A stretch of DNA of 64,000 nucleotides from Solanum dulcamara (GCF_947179165.1 NC_077240.1:70635501-70699500); one strand, 5' to 3'. Shown: positions 1 through 11,617, counted from the stretch's first letter. The notes: a model not told the origin generated them from the sequence alone. Numbers and translations: made by a program.

Positions 1-1423
1 AAAGCTGTAAGAGGTACTATCCATGTCGCCAATAAGGGGCACCCTTTTTATTTGGGAAAAAGATTGAACGAATTTGAGATTGGACATAGAGACATAGACC
101 AAGGTAAAGCAGATAAAGGTATAAGTACCCTCTAAAGGGGGGAAGCAAATGAGAAAACTGCAAGGCTAAGGTGGAGGCAATTGATATGGAAACATATTTG
201 AGATGGATGCTTACACTTCAATAAGATCCCTTGCTGAACCAAGTTAGGGAGGTCTGGAAGCCAACAATGATTGCATAGAAGTCAGAATGGTACGTAAGGC
301 AGTGTTAAGAAGTTTTTGACAAGACCCTGAATGACATAACATTAGAAGGTGGGTGTGAATAAAAAAAAGGGTATAACAAGGAAAGGACATCGAATAACTC
401 AAGAGACACTACAAAAGATAATGACATCATGCTAGACCAAAAGCCAAACTATTAGTTATAGAATTGGTCGCAAATGATATTGCGATAGATAAATAACCAA
501 GGAAAAGGAATAGGAAAACTCCTATGGTAGGAGATGAAAAGAGCAAAGAGTGAATAAGGGAAAAGAAAGAAGTGCGACAAGGTGGGATGAGCGAGTTTCA
601 ATGTGAAGAAGATAAATACAGTGGAATAAACCAAGAGACGAAAAGATACGTCCACCTCATACAAGTGTATCACAATGGTTAGACAACCTATGATTGTATA
701 TGTTAAGTATAGGGCCAAGTAAGGAAGTGCATGATAAAAGGAGTTAGGATATTTTGGATATGTTGCGGAAAGGTGCAAAAATGGGTTGAGTCAACTACCG
801 AGAGGGAACTAGTACTATGGGAAGAACAGGACATGGCCATGGTTGGACCAAGGATCTATCCCGATACTAATCGTAAGAGAAGAGAGGGAAAGGCAAGGTA
901 AAACATGAAGATGAGTGAGACAACGCTAAGGTATTTCTTGGGCTAAGTTGAGTACCTTAGCATATCCTAGTAAAGGTAAAGAATGATACGAGAATGCGTC
1001 TAGAATGTTACAAGTTGGGATAAGAGAATGGTGAAATGGTTTAAACAAGACGAACAGAATTAGCTGGTTACTAAAAAATGGCGAACTTATACGCCAAATT
1101 CCTTCGGAATTATACCAGTTAATGATAGGTAAAGTACTAGTTAAAATCTTCTAAAGAAGTTGAGGAGTAATACATGAGGTCCCCACATCTATTGTCTTGT
1201 GTAGAGGGGCTTAAATTACAGTTAACACTTAGATATCCATCCAAGAAGAGATCGGGAACACATGTAGGACTTAGTACCGCCTGTCACCCTCAAAACTGAT
1301 GAACAGGCTAAGCGTACTACTTAAATGCTGGAAGGTATGTCATGAGCAGGTGTTGTTGACTTTGAAGGTAGCTGGGATGATTATCTACCTATAAGCTTAG
1401 TTAACATTCGAGGACGAATATTC
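1..1423 (+). pseudogene. Decayed Ty3/gypsy pol interior, integrase scrap at its end
   Basis: No long open frame survives. Between about 1170 and 1395 the plus strand still spells the second half of a gypsy integrase core. It has a short block like 'VPTSIV', then a stretch matching the family's 'TAFHPQTD-QAERT' block (here TACHPQTDEQAKRT), then a 'GSWDDYLP'-like end. The codon expected to give the catalytic glutamate reads lysine, and the SDRG aspartate block reads LCRG, so the enzyme would be dead. Right after the DDYLP-like block the sequence jumps to the 'NIRGRIF-stop' tail that normally ends these polyproteins, so the integrase C-terminal region is deleted. Upstream of about 1170 I recognise nothing certain. 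The element enters the window from the left. Confidence 0.6.
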
Positions 1424-1437
1424 TAAAGGGGGAAGGA
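1424..1437 (+). other. Polypurine tract of gypsy element
   Basis: The purine-rich stretch TAAAGGGGGAAGGA lies immediately before the TGTTATACCC start of the LTR. It follows the short CGAGGACGAAT coding tail typical of plant gypsy elements. This is the usual plus-strand priming site. Confidence 0.75.
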
Positions 1438-3624
1438 TGTTATACCCCACACCTTGGTACATTAGAGCATATTTTTTTCTTTCTAAAAGATTGCTATATG
1501 GTCCACGTTATCTATGAAGTTCTACGTGAGTAGTGACGGTTGGAAATAGGTTTAGAAGGCTTCGGAAGGAGTTGGAGGCCAAATAAGGATTCATGTTACT
1601 CAACCTACTTGCGTAACCTACAAACTTGGATGGATTATAAAATTAAGCTACTTGAGTACACATCGAGCTTAAGTAGCAAAGATTATATGGGTTCTTAAAG
1701 GGAGACGAGGCCACGAACCCACGAAAAGAAGCAAAAACTAGATTCCAAACTTATGAAAAAAAGCAAGTAGGTGATAAGTAGGTGATGCACCTACTTGGAC
1801 TAAGTAGGTGACACACCTACTTGGGGTGGGGCCCACGCTTCCACATGGCAGCTTTGGATTAGATGCATGGATGAGGTGGCGCCCTAGGCGGCTGCCACGT
1901 GTCACTCCTAAAGGAAGGGTATAAAACCCTAAGTCATGACTAAGGGATCTTATTTTTAGCTTTGTAGTTAGACATATTTTCAGCTTGTTATTTAGAACTA
2001 TTGAGAGCAACTTGAAGACAACAAGAGCAAGAGAGAAACAACCATGGCAGCAAGGTGAGGCCCTCAATTTCATTCGGTCAATTAATTATCTAAGGTATTC
2101 TTCAACTAGATAAAGGTGTTAACAATGTGAAATAATAGTTGGGGAAGCGAAAGAGTGCAACGAGCAGCCACCAACTTTTCAGCCATGTTGAGAGCTCTCA
2201 AAGTCAATTTTCAGCAAGTTTGGGGAAGTTGTTTGTTAAGGTATGGCTCGATTCTCTTCTCCCACATTTGAGAAAGTGTTTAGATATGTTGTGGGTGTAT
2301 AAATATGAGTTGGAAATGTGAAAATATGCATGTTACGGCTGAAGGATGTTGCAGGTCATGTAGGGACTGTTTCGACTCTATTCTAGCAAGTTAAAGTTTC
2401 GCTACTGTTGTCGTTAGCATGGTGTTGTATTTGGAGGTGGTTTATCTATGTTGCAGGGATGGAACATGGTTAAATGTGAGTATATAGGCTGCTTGTTTCA
2501 GCCTCATAATACTTCATTTTGTATGGTTAAAGATTTTGCGAGCTAAAACCCTACTTTGGCGTCATAGTTTTGGGTGAGTTGTGTGGAACTTGTGTTATGT
2601 GATATGGTAATGATTTGATGGTGTATGTATTCTTATTGTTGTTGTTGATATGGCTGCTAAGGTTAGAGGTTAAAATTGAAAATTTGGATAGGGCAAGTAA
2701 TAGGAGAGACGCTCCCCGATTTCCATTAACTTCGGAGCTAGCTAATAGACTAGTCAAGAAAGGCGAGTAAGGAAATGGTGCCTATAGATACTTGAGTATA
2801 AATTTGGAAGATGGAAAGTTAAAAGTTAGTAATCTTGGTATTACTCTCATGTTAAATAGGTTGAAGGAGAAACCAAACAAGCTGGACTACAATCGAGCTA
2901 CTACAGGTATGTGAAGCTATTCTTCTTTCTTTTGGCATGTCTTAGATATAAGTTATGAATGGTTTATATATAAAACATGGGTATAATTCCATTTGTAAAG
3001 CTCCGAGTATAGTTCATAATTCTTATCCACTTCGTGATGGTAGAACTCATGTAATAGTTGAGCTATTGCCTTTTTAAGGCTTTTATATGATAAAAGGTAA
3101 TATATGTAGAGCCTATTGCTCCTTTCCTTTGGGATGTCTTAAAGTAAATGAAATGAGATATGATATGAGTGTGGACTTAGTTCCAGTTGTAAGCTCCGAG
3201 TATAACACGTGACCCATGTTCACTTCCAAATGCTAAGGTTCTGAAGGTAGTAGAGTTATCACCCTCGAGCCTTCTATATGTGAAGACATGATCTATGACT
3301 CTTAGTCACGTCTGAACGTAAAGTTCTCGAGTCTCCTATATGCTGAATATTACCTGAATGTATAAGTCCTACTCTTAAGGTCTCTGCGATGATGAACGTC
3401 TCTTAGTCTACGAGCTGTTTAGCCTTGACTGGACATACATCTAATATTCTTGAGACTCCAGTAGATATGACCCCTAATGATATTTCATAGGGTACTTGAG
3501 ACGATTGTTGCTCTGGTCTTCAAGTGGCGGTTTACTTGGCTGTTTGATTGAGTCTCAGATGATGAGTTAAATTGCATATGGTTCCTCACTACTCTACTCA
3601 TGCATGTTGTTAATACATCTTTCA

Positions 3625-3990
3625 TCGAGTCCCATGAAAGGCCGGGTATGAACGAGTCCCATAAAGGGTCGGGTATGATATATGATGACATGATTATTTA
3701 TCGAGTCCCACAAAGGGCCTAGTATGACCGAGTCCCATGAAAAGTTGGGTATGATCAAGTCCCATAAAGGGCTGGGTACGATATATGACAATATGAGCAT
3801 TCACCGAGTTCCATAGAGGGACGAGTACGACCGAGTCCTATAAAGGGACGGGTACGATATATGATGGTATAATTATTATGATAGTATGATTGTTTACCGA
3901 GTCCCTCACTAAAGGGTCGGGTACGGCATATACATGCATATGATGACCTAATGGAACATTTGTAATACCGAGCCCCTGAGCGGGCCGGAT
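3625..3990 (+). repeat. Irregular tandem repeat inside the LTR
   Basis: About eight copies of a unit built on CGAGTCCCATAAAGGG followed by CGGGTATGA or CGGGTACGATATATGA. Spacing varies from about 26 to 60 bp. Similar GAGTCCC/GGTACGG arrays are common in LTRs of this plant family. Short open frames that cross it are repeat artefacts. Confidence 0.75.
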
Positions 3991-4123
3991 ACGGTATGTG
4001 ATAATGATATACATGACCTTATTTTGTAAGGTGCAAGTACAGTACGCTGTTAAATGTTATATTTGTCCCCTGCGTCCCTATTGCAACTGTAATTTCCTTA
4101 TGATGTTTTATACTTTATATACT

Positions 4124-4162
4124 CAGTACATATATCGTACTGACCCCCCTTTCTTCGGGGGG
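4124..4162 (+). promoter_or_regulatory. Paired hairpins near LTR 3' end
   Basis: CAGTAC...GTACTG forms one stem (4124-4142). CCCCCC (4144-4149) pairs with GGGGGG (4157-4162) for a second, very stable stem. The same two-hairpin layout recurs in other LTRs of this window near 27384, 33448, 40491 and 42293. A role in RNA 3'-end formation or in the LTR R region is an inference. Confidence 0.5.
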
Positions 4163-4622
4163 CTGCATTTCATGCTCGCAGGTACAGACACAGGTTTGGG
4201 AGTCCGCCAACTTAGGATTCCGCTCAGCCAGTTTGGATGAAGCTCTATTATATCGGAGCCTAGTTTTTGGTATTAATCCTTAGTGTATATGCTTGCTTTT
4301 GCTTAGTCACGGGTACGACGGGGGCCCTGTCCCACCATATGTTACCGTTGCTATTATTAGAGGTCTGTAGACATATGTATGTGGGTTGGTTACGAGTTTG
4401 TTTCAGTGGTGCCTATACGGCATATTGTAAATGTTATTATGTTGAGGCAGCCCGGTCGGCTCACGTTCTCTTTCATGACATGATGTAAATGAAAGAGGCT
4501 ATATGTATTTAAATATGCTATCACCCACAGGGGTGCTGGTGTATAGTTCTTATATTTGATAGTTATGTAGATGGGGGTCTAGGTCGGGCCCTAGTCGCGG
4601 CCTATGGGATTGGGTCGTGACA

Positions 4623-5045
4623 CCTTAGCTCTTCAATGATCATTATAAAGTCTTGAGGTTAGTCTACCACTGATTTGTCATCCACCATTTGGAAACAAAA
4701 AAATTGGCTTGCAGCATATTTGTTTCTCTCCAACTTCTTCGGTATCATACTTACTCTTCAATGCTTTCCAATTTTGTTTTGCACTAGAGTAAGTTCTGTA
4801 GTAATAATCATAAAAAATATCATATAGACAATTAAGAATGTAATACCAATACTTGTAGGAATCATTATTGTACTTTTCCACTTTCTCTTGATGAGAAATA
4901 AGTTTATCATTATCCATGAAGAGGATGTTAACTTTATTAGGATTTCTCAGTTAACACATATGAAACATTGAGAAGACTTAAGTAGAAAAGTACTTTACCC
5001 TTTCATCTCTTGAAAATATTACCATTGAACTGAAATGGATTGTTA
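4623..5045 (-). pseudogene. Ty1/copia gag remnant (UBN2-type), cut by gypsy LTR
   Basis: Read on the minus strand, this gives the N-terminal half of a copia Gag. The order is a 'PFQFNG-NIFKR-K-KVLFYL-LLNVSYVLTE' block, then 'YILNCLYDIFYDYYY', then 'AKQNWKALKSKYDTEEVGEKQ', then a frame-shifted 'MVDDKSVVD' block. These are signature blocks of the retrotran_gag_2/UBN2 domain that packages the RNA. Several stops and at least one frameshift break it. The frame ends exactly where the gypsy LTR ends (4622/4623), as expected if that LTR inserted here. No protease or RT follows in the window. Confidence 0.75.
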
Positions 5046-5502
5046 AGATCTTCCTGTAAACAATAAATTTTTGAGCCGAGAAAAATAAATAATCAAGACT
5101 AGAAAATTGAAGTAACAAAAAGTAATATTTGATTTTAAAATGTAGTGCGTGTTACAATCTCTATGATAATCCTCTAATTCTTCAAATAATATGGAATATG
5201 TTGAACTTGAATTTGATTTAGAGTCAAGGGCTTGAATAGCTTGATCTTGAATCTTCGTCTTCAAATTTGGATTTGAATTATTCATCACGAACACTTGTAT
5301 GGTTAAGACGAATAATAAATACGAACAAGTAACTTGATCTTGAACTTTTTGATATTTTCCTTCGTTCTTGATCTTGAACTTGAGCTTGAATTTGATTACT
5401 TGAACTTTGTAGCTTTGTAGAAAATTTATGGCCTTTGATCCACGAGCTCTCTTCTTGCTCCTTGTTCTTGAAAACCTCTCCTCTGAGAATAATGAGGACC
5501 CC

Positions 5503-5510
5503 TATTTATA
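5503..5510 (-). promoter_or_regulatory. TATA box, LTR-like promoter
   Basis: The minus strand reads CTATAAATAGGGGTCC, a canonical plant TATA context, about 135 bp downstream of the 58-bp repeat block. Confidence 0.5.
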
Positions 5511-5644
5511 GTTGTAGGGAGTGGTATGAGGGTGTGATTTGATTGGTTGGTTTGAACTGACCAATCAAATTTCTTTGGTGAAGAGCTTTAATTTGATTGG
5601 TCAGAACATGTCACATATACACGTGACATATACACGTGACATTA

Positions 5645-5925
5645 TTCTAGTGGCTCATTTAATTTGACTTAGATTGTCACATAACTTCGACATGTGACAT
5701 GATTTTAGTGGCTTTTTTAATTTGACTTGGATTGCCACATAATTTTGGCACATGGCATGGTTCTAATGGCTCATTTGATTTGACTTGAATTGCCATATAA
5801 CTTTGACACGTGGTGTGATTTTAATGGCTCATTTAATTGACTTGGATTGCCACATAACTTTGACACATGGTGTGGTTTTAGTGGATCATTTATTTGACTT
5901 GGATTGCCACATCATTTGGACTATT
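5645..5925 (-). repeat. 58-bp tandem repeat, 5 copies
   Basis: Five diverged copies of a unit with the consensus TGGCTCATTTAATTTGACTT followed by GGATTGCCACATAACTTTGACACATGG. They start near 5651, 5710, 5767, 5825 and 5882 (periods 57-59). They lie upstream of the minus-strand TATA box, where retroelement enhancer repeats are often found. Confidence 0.8.
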
Positions 5926-6119
5926 TTCTTGAATTTAATATAGTCCAAATTAATTTACGGATTTTAATCTAATATAATTTTAATGTTTACACTTCCATCT
6001 TGATATCTGTGGATTTTTCATTGTAGCCATATTGAATCTCCTTAAAATTATTGGTGAAATTACAAGATTACAAGATTACAAAATTATAATTTAAAAATAA
6101 AATGAAGAAAATAAAATCT

Positions 6120-6520
6120 CTTCTAGGCTGAGGCGCGGATTCCACTGCAACAAATCTTTTCACCGGTCCAGCAGTAGTCCTCTTGACTTGGCCCCTCAAG
6201 AATACAACAGTCTTATCACAAAGTGTAACTCAACAAACTCTGGACAAGAGTTGAGTCTAAAGCTCTACAAAAAAGAACACTTTCTTTCAACTAATAAGAA
6301 CTCTCTTTTTTTTACAAACATAATACACTCTATCTTTTCTTACTCTTCAAAACAAAGAAGACCTCTCTATTTATAGGAGAGGAAGTAATTCAAAAAACTA
6401 ATAATGGAATGCCATCACTAACATTTAGTGCACAATTATCATTTAATGCACCATTATCATGTAGTGCACCACTTACTAGTGATAATGAGGTTAAAAAAAT
6501 ATAATGAATTGAGTAACAAA
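6120..6520 (-). promoter_or_regulatory. Second LTR-like promoter and leader, minus strand
   Basis: The minus strand has CTATAAATAGAGAGG (TATA at 6368-6375). It is followed by a leader that ends in the 'CTGGACCGGTGAAAAGA' context I associate with plant retroelement leaders. A short open frame on the plus strand (6188-6376) has no recognisable domain and is probably accidental. No LTR ends were identified. Confidence 0.35.
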
Positions 6521-6844
6521 TGCACTATATAAAGATGATAATGAAAGGCATAAACTGTCGTTGGTGTGCAAATACAAACCTGCACACTAAAATGATAATG
6601 AAAGACATCTTTATGCACTAAAGAGAGAATTGTAACATATGCCACTAATGTAAATTAATATCACTCAATATTAATATTAAAATGCACTAAATAAAGATGA
6701 TAATGAAAGGCATAAACTGTCGTTGGTGTGCAAATACAAACCTGCACACTAAAATGATAATGAAAGACATCTTTATGCACTAAAGAGAGAATTGTAACAT
6801 ATGCCACTAATGTAAATTAATATCACTCAATATTAATATTAAAA
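6521..6844. repeat. 162-bp tandem duplication
   Basis: The block starting TGCACTATATAAAGATGATA at 6521 is repeated almost identically from 6683, giving two head-to-tail copies of 162 bp. The copies differ at only a few sites, so the duplication is young compared with its surroundings. It lies upstream of the minus-strand TATA at 6368. Confidence 0.85.
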
Positions 6845-7597
6845 TGCTAAAACCAACAATAACAATTAAAGTAATTTTGTCAATTTTTTATATTATATTA
6901 TATTACATTATATTATATGTTTGCTATATCAATATTTTGCTATAACAAAAAGAAAAAATCAGAAACAAATGGTATCATTATAAAGAGATTTATCTATATA
7001 TGGAGATTAAGAGGTATGAAAAATGAAATAAGAAAAATCAGGCTCACAACTATTGTGAATTTATACGTCTTATGTGATAAAGGCTTCACTTTTACGATCA
7101 GACTATAAGATTTGATGATAAAAATTATATGTGTCGTATCTCGTTGTGGAGGGACGAGGAAAAATTATCCTCCTATATTTAGTTTGAAGAAAAGCCTAAC
7201 ATTATTTTAATCTTTTTTTTGAAATTGTTCGTGAGATTTAATGTGAAACATTAAGCAATTGATTTTATGTTTTTAAAAATGAAAATATGTTCAATCTAAT
7301 TTGAAAAAAATCACGTATTTATATAGATAAAATAAATCATGTATGTCATAAATAAGTTGATCATTTCTTTGACATTCTCGATTGATTGAAATCCTAATAA
7401 AAAGAAGGAGAAAGTAATTGACAAAAAATGTGAGAACAAAAAAATGTCAATAGAAAAATAAAAGAAGAAAGGAATACTTTGAATTAGATCAGTGGAATGT
7501 AGTAGAAAATCTCTTTTGAATAAGTTTTATAAACATTGCTTATTTTCTTTTGTACACGAAATTTATTGTGTTACAAAGACTATTGAGAAATGCAATG
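6845..7597. other. AT-rich stretch, nothing recognised
   Basis: I see no open frame of note, no RNA gene and no mobile-element ends. The sequence is AT-rich with a TATATTATATTA run near 6888-6910. Confidence 0.5.
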
Positions 7598-7745
7598 TGT
7601 TATACTCCGTATTTTTAAAGTAAAGTACGATTAGTCGATGAATTTTTCCGACCTAAAAGAAAAAGGCTATGGATGAGTATATATAAGTCAATATATTATG
7701 ATGTTAGTGTGTTGTTATAAAGATTTTGAATTAATAAAAGCTTTA
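7598..7745 (+). repeat. Left arm of a split inverted repeat (foldback-like)
   Basis: Starting at TGTTATACTCCG, this block matches the reverse complement of 22675-22818 over about 145 bp, at roughly three-quarters identity by eye. Shared blocks include CGATGAATTT, AGTATATAT and GTCAATATATTAT. Without the 14.75-kb retroelement the arms would be only about 170 bp apart. The structure could be a foldback or MITE-like element, or two old LTR ends in opposite orientation. Confidence 0.6.
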
Positions 7746-7912
7746 ACATCTAAGATAAGTCTGAAACGACATTACGAATGAATTTTTCTTTACGTGTTGC
7801 AAAAGATTTAAAACAAGTATATATATCTTCTAAGTTATTAGAAGTTATGCGTTGATTTACATGTCAGACTAAAGATATTTGAATTTAGTTTTCAATAAAA
7901 TAAATTTTTGTT

Positions 7913-7917
7913 AATTT
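7913..7917 (+). other. Target site duplication, left copy (AATTT)
   Basis: AATTT directly precedes the 5' LTR and is matched by AATTT at 22670-22674 directly after the 3' LTR. A perfect 5-bp duplication shows one intact insertion. Confidence 0.85.
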
Positions 7918-7961
7918 TGTTGACACCCAATTTTGACCCTCCACAACGTAATAACTTTAAA

Positions 7962-7993
<32 letters not shown>

Positions 7994-7997
7994 AATT

Positions 7998-8030
<33 letters not shown>

Positions 8031-8860
8031 TACATAATAACAAAATATGTATATATTATTATTATTTTAAAATAATTTTTGGCATATATATATATATATA
8101 TATAAAATAATTTTTGACTGTTAATATATACATATTTATCATTTATTCAAAAATTGTCTCATAAAGATTTTTTTATAAATATTTTGTTAATTAGCTTGAC
8201 TTAATTAATAGACTCACCTTTTCAAGTTAATTATTTTAATTCTAGCCTTTCTCAATTTTAAACAAATTAAAATAATTAGCTTTTATAAAATCATGCATAT
8301 TTTCAAGTTTTATTTTTAAATAATTTTGTCATCTTCATAATATATACAATCTCTATTATTTTATTATCTTTTAATAATATTCAAAATTGACCCGTAAAAG
8401 ATTTTATTTTTTTTAATAATTATTTCATAAATTAATTAATTAATTTTACGTTTTCATTTCTTCCCCTAAATAACACATAATTAATTTTATCTTAACAACA
8501 TTTTTAATTCTTCCATTAATACTACAACATGCAAATAATATATATCTTTCCCCTCATATTCCAATATTATTACTATTCTAATATACTCACCCCTTTCTAT
8601 AAAACAATAAAAAAAAAAACATATATAATAATAATAATAAAAAATACTGTCCACCACACTTTGTCTCTTTAAAATTAAAAGTAATTAATTATATATATGT
8701 ATATTCCGAAATTCAAAAAAAATAAAAATAAATATTAATTAATAAATAAATAATTAGTTTTATTCTTCCGATAAAATAAATATAATATATGTATATATAA
8801 TTAAAAATCCAAGTGTGCACCCCCTTCCCCATATATATTCTTCCGAAATATTAATAAAAA

Positions 8861-8891
<31 letters not shown>

Positions 8892-9358
8892 TGACACGCG
8901 TGCCCCCTCCCCATACCCTATATTAATATTATATTAATTAACCCATAATCTTTTGTCCCCTCTTCAATATATATATATATATATTCATCCGAATTCCTTC
9001 TTTTTTTTAAAAAAATAAATAAATAATAATAATAATAATAAAAATATATATAAAAAAATAATAATAAAAAATAAAAAATGTGTATTCTTCATCCGAAAAA
9101 TAAATAAATAATAAATATATTAATTTCCCATCAATATATATATATATTTCAGCATTTTTTCTTCTATTCATCCCGCATTATTTTAATATTTCGCCCCATT
9201 CCGCATTATTTTAATATTCTGCCGCATTATTTTATATTTTCCGCCGTTTCACTTTATTTTATATTTTCACTCGCTCCACATTATTTTATTAATTTTCCCA
9301 CTACACATTATTTTAATCATCCATTTTTTTTATTATTTTTGTTCAATCTCCATACCCC

Positions 9359-9366
9359 TATAAATA
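9359..9366 (+). promoter_or_regulatory. TATA box of 5' LTR
   Basis: CCCCTATAAATAGAGGG is a canonical plant TATA context. It is followed by a G-rich leader (AAAAGGGGGGCGGACACGG), and the same box occurs in the 3' LTR. Transcription probably starts about 30 bp downstream. Confidence 0.7.
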
Positions 9367-9604
9367 GAGGGATTAGATAGAACAAAAGGGGGGCGGACAC
9401 GGACAGGAGAGGAGAGAAAACGGAGAGAGGCAGGGCGGAGGAATTGGGATAGATTTTTGGCATAAACAAAAACTCCTACACTCGTATTCAAATATATCTT
9501 ATAAAAATTCTCGAATCTTCTTTCTGAATTTGCACTTGAATTTACTTAAAAAAAACGAGGGTAGATTCATGACCAAATCATCCCCGTTCACTGCCCTGCA
9601 ACAG

Positions 9605-9606
9605 GT
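9605..9606 (+). other. Candidate splice donor in LTR leader
   Basis: After an ATG at 9569 the sequence runs twelve codons to CTGCAACAG and then GTAATATTT, a good plant 5' splice-site context. The TTA array starts 260 bp downstream, so an intron from here would remove it. No acceptor upstream of gag gives an obviously open joined frame, so this is only a candidate. The 3' LTR has the same sequence. Confidence 0.3.
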
Positions 9607-9862
9607 AATATTTACTTCATGTTCCTTTGTTTTTTTTGTTGTCATTATGCTTAAATATTGTCATAAAAATGCTAGCTTCCTAATTTCGTCATTCTTTTCT
9701 TGTTTGCATGGACACTTTGGGAGTAAAAATGGAGTCTTGATTTGAGACTCAATATAGTCGTAATCCCCTCACATGGAACCGATATCTTAGACCTCTCGAA
9801 TAGCAAATAAAACAAGATGATCTCACTCGGACTCAATTCCGCTTGCTTATATTTTCAGCATT

Positions 9863-9865
9863 TTG

Positions 9866-9910
<45 letters not shown>

Positions 9911-9975
9911 GTTATTGTCATTATTATTGCTGCTCCTGTTTTTATCATTATTGTTGTTATTTATTTATTTTATCA

Positions 9976-10007
<32 letters not shown>

Positions 10008-10246
10008 GTAGTAGTAGTAGTAGTAGTATATTTATTTACTGTTATTATTAGTATTTTTGTTATTATTATTATTATCATTATTACTAGTATATTTTATTTA
10101 CTGTTATTATTATATTTATTATTATTATTTTTGTTATTAATATTATTAATAGAAGTAGTAGTATGTTTATTATTATTATTATTAGTGTTTTCGTTATTAT
10201 TATTATTATCATTATTACTAGTATATTTTATTTACTGTTATTATTA

Positions 10247-10278
<32 letters not shown>

Positions 10279-11113
10279 TTCGTTATTAATATTATTAATA
10301 GAAGTAGTAGTATGTTTATTATTATTATTATTATTATTATTTTTCGTTGTTATTATTACCATTATTATTAGTATATTTTATTTATGGTTATTATTATATT
10401 TATTATTATTATTTTTGTTATTAATATTATTAATAGAAGTAGTAGTATGTTTATTATTATTATTATTATTATTATTTTTCGTTGTTATTATTACCATTAT
10501 TATTAGTATATTTTATTTATGGTTATTATTAGTATACATATTTTATTACCGTTATTAATATTATTATTATACATATTTTATTACCGTTATTAATATTATT
10601 ATTATACACATTTTATTATCGTTATTAATATTAGTATTATTGGTATACATATTTTATTAGTAGTTAGAGTTGTATTTTTTTTTACTGTTAGTATTATTAT
10701 TAGTATTTTCATTATTATTAGTATGTTTATTTACTGTAGCCACGTTGTTGTTATTATTATTATTATTATTAGTATTAATTTCTTTATCATTAGTATTTTT
10801 TATTATTACTATTGTTATTATTTTTGTAGTAGTATCTTTATTTATTGTTATTATTATTATTATTATCATTATTTTCCTTATTATTATAATTATTAGTAGT
10901 ACTAGTACTTTTACAGTTATTATTATCATTATTATTATTATTATTATTAACATTTTCATTATTATCATTATTATTATTATTATCATTATTTTTTTATTAT
11001 TATTGTTATTGTTGTCATTATTATTTTATTATTATCGTTATTATTGTTATTGTTATTATTATTATTATTATTACTACTACTACTACTACTACTACCACTA
11101 TTATTACTATTAC
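9863..11113 (+). repeat. Degenerate TTA/ATT array, about 1.25 kb, inside 5' LTR
   Basis: Long runs of TTATTA are interrupted by GTAGTAGTAG, TTATCATTATTAC and GTTATTAATATTATTAAT blocks and by higher-order repeats such as TATTTTATTTACTGTTATTA. All frames crossing it give only Leu, Ile, Tyr, Val or Ser runs and are not proteins. The 3' LTR holds the matching array. Confidence 0.9.
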
Positions 11114-11617
11114 ATATTAAACTTCCTTATATGATTTGAATATCTTCTCATTTATGTAATAGCTAACATTATATTAGGTATAATATTTACGATCGTTTTT
11201 ATCTCATTTAAATGATTTATTCAAATTATCCCCCCTTCATTAAATTATTTATATACCAAATCTATTTCTCTTATAAATTTTTCTAAATGTTTTAAATTTT
11301 ATATTTCTTTCAAATTGTTTAATACCTTGATTATTGTTAAAATATATTTCTCCAAAGTTAGTCAAATAATTTTAAATCATCGGATAACCGCATATTAGCG
11401 GCTATTTTAAGTGCTAAAACCTTCTTAAAATAGTAATATGAACCTCGTACATCTTTTCTCTAATTTTTAAGACTTAAATCTGTTAGGGTCTTTTAAATTA
11501 AGTTTTCTTAATTTCTTTAAAAAATTAAGTGGCGACTCCTCTTTTAATAAAATTGATTTTTTCTAAAAAAGATGAAATTAATTTTAAACTCCCGTCCATA
11601 TTTTGACATAACAGAAA

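Larger units (their letters stand above)
1438..4622 (+). mobile_element. 3' LTR (about 3.2 kb) of a Ty3/gypsy element
   Basis: The LTR starts TGTTATACCCC directly after the polypurine tract and ends GGGTCGTGACA at 4622, giving the usual TG...CA ends. A length near 3.2 kb fits the long LTRs of Tekay/Del-type chromoviruses. It contains an internal array of GAGTCCC...GGGTA units (3625-3990) and two strong hairpins at 4124-4142 and 4144-4162. The next five bases (CCTTA) would be one side of the target duplication; the other side is outside the window. The right edge interrupts a minus-strand copia gag, so this element probably jumped into that older copy. Confidence 0.8.
5046..6060 (-). mobile_element. 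LTR-like promoter region, minus strand, upstream of copia gag
   Basis: This stretch lies upstream of the minus-strand copia gag. It has a good TATA box on the same strand (5503-5510) and a block of 58-bp repeats further upstream. That is the layout of a 5' LTR (U3 repeats, TATA, leader). I could not find clean TG/CA ends or a primer binding site, so its limits are approximate. Short open frames here have no recognisable product. Confidence 0.4.
7918..11613 (+). mobile_element. 5' LTR of the gag-only element (3.7 kb)
   Basis: Runs from TGTTGACACCC to GACATAACA. It contains many AT and AAT microsatellites (7960-9150), a promoter near 9359 and a TTA array (9863-11113). Compared with the 3' LTR it carries an extra block of about 150 bp near 8975-9140 and longer AT runs. 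Single-base differences are few, so the insertion is fairly recent. Small open frames here are made of simple repeats or untranslated leader. Confidence 0.9.

Noticed and set aside
9817..11134. Long frames of Leu/Ile/Tyr/Val (up to about 150 codons) resembling membrane proteins
   Set aside because: They are translations of TTA/ATT arrays, open in several frames and on both strands, and duplicated in the other LTR.
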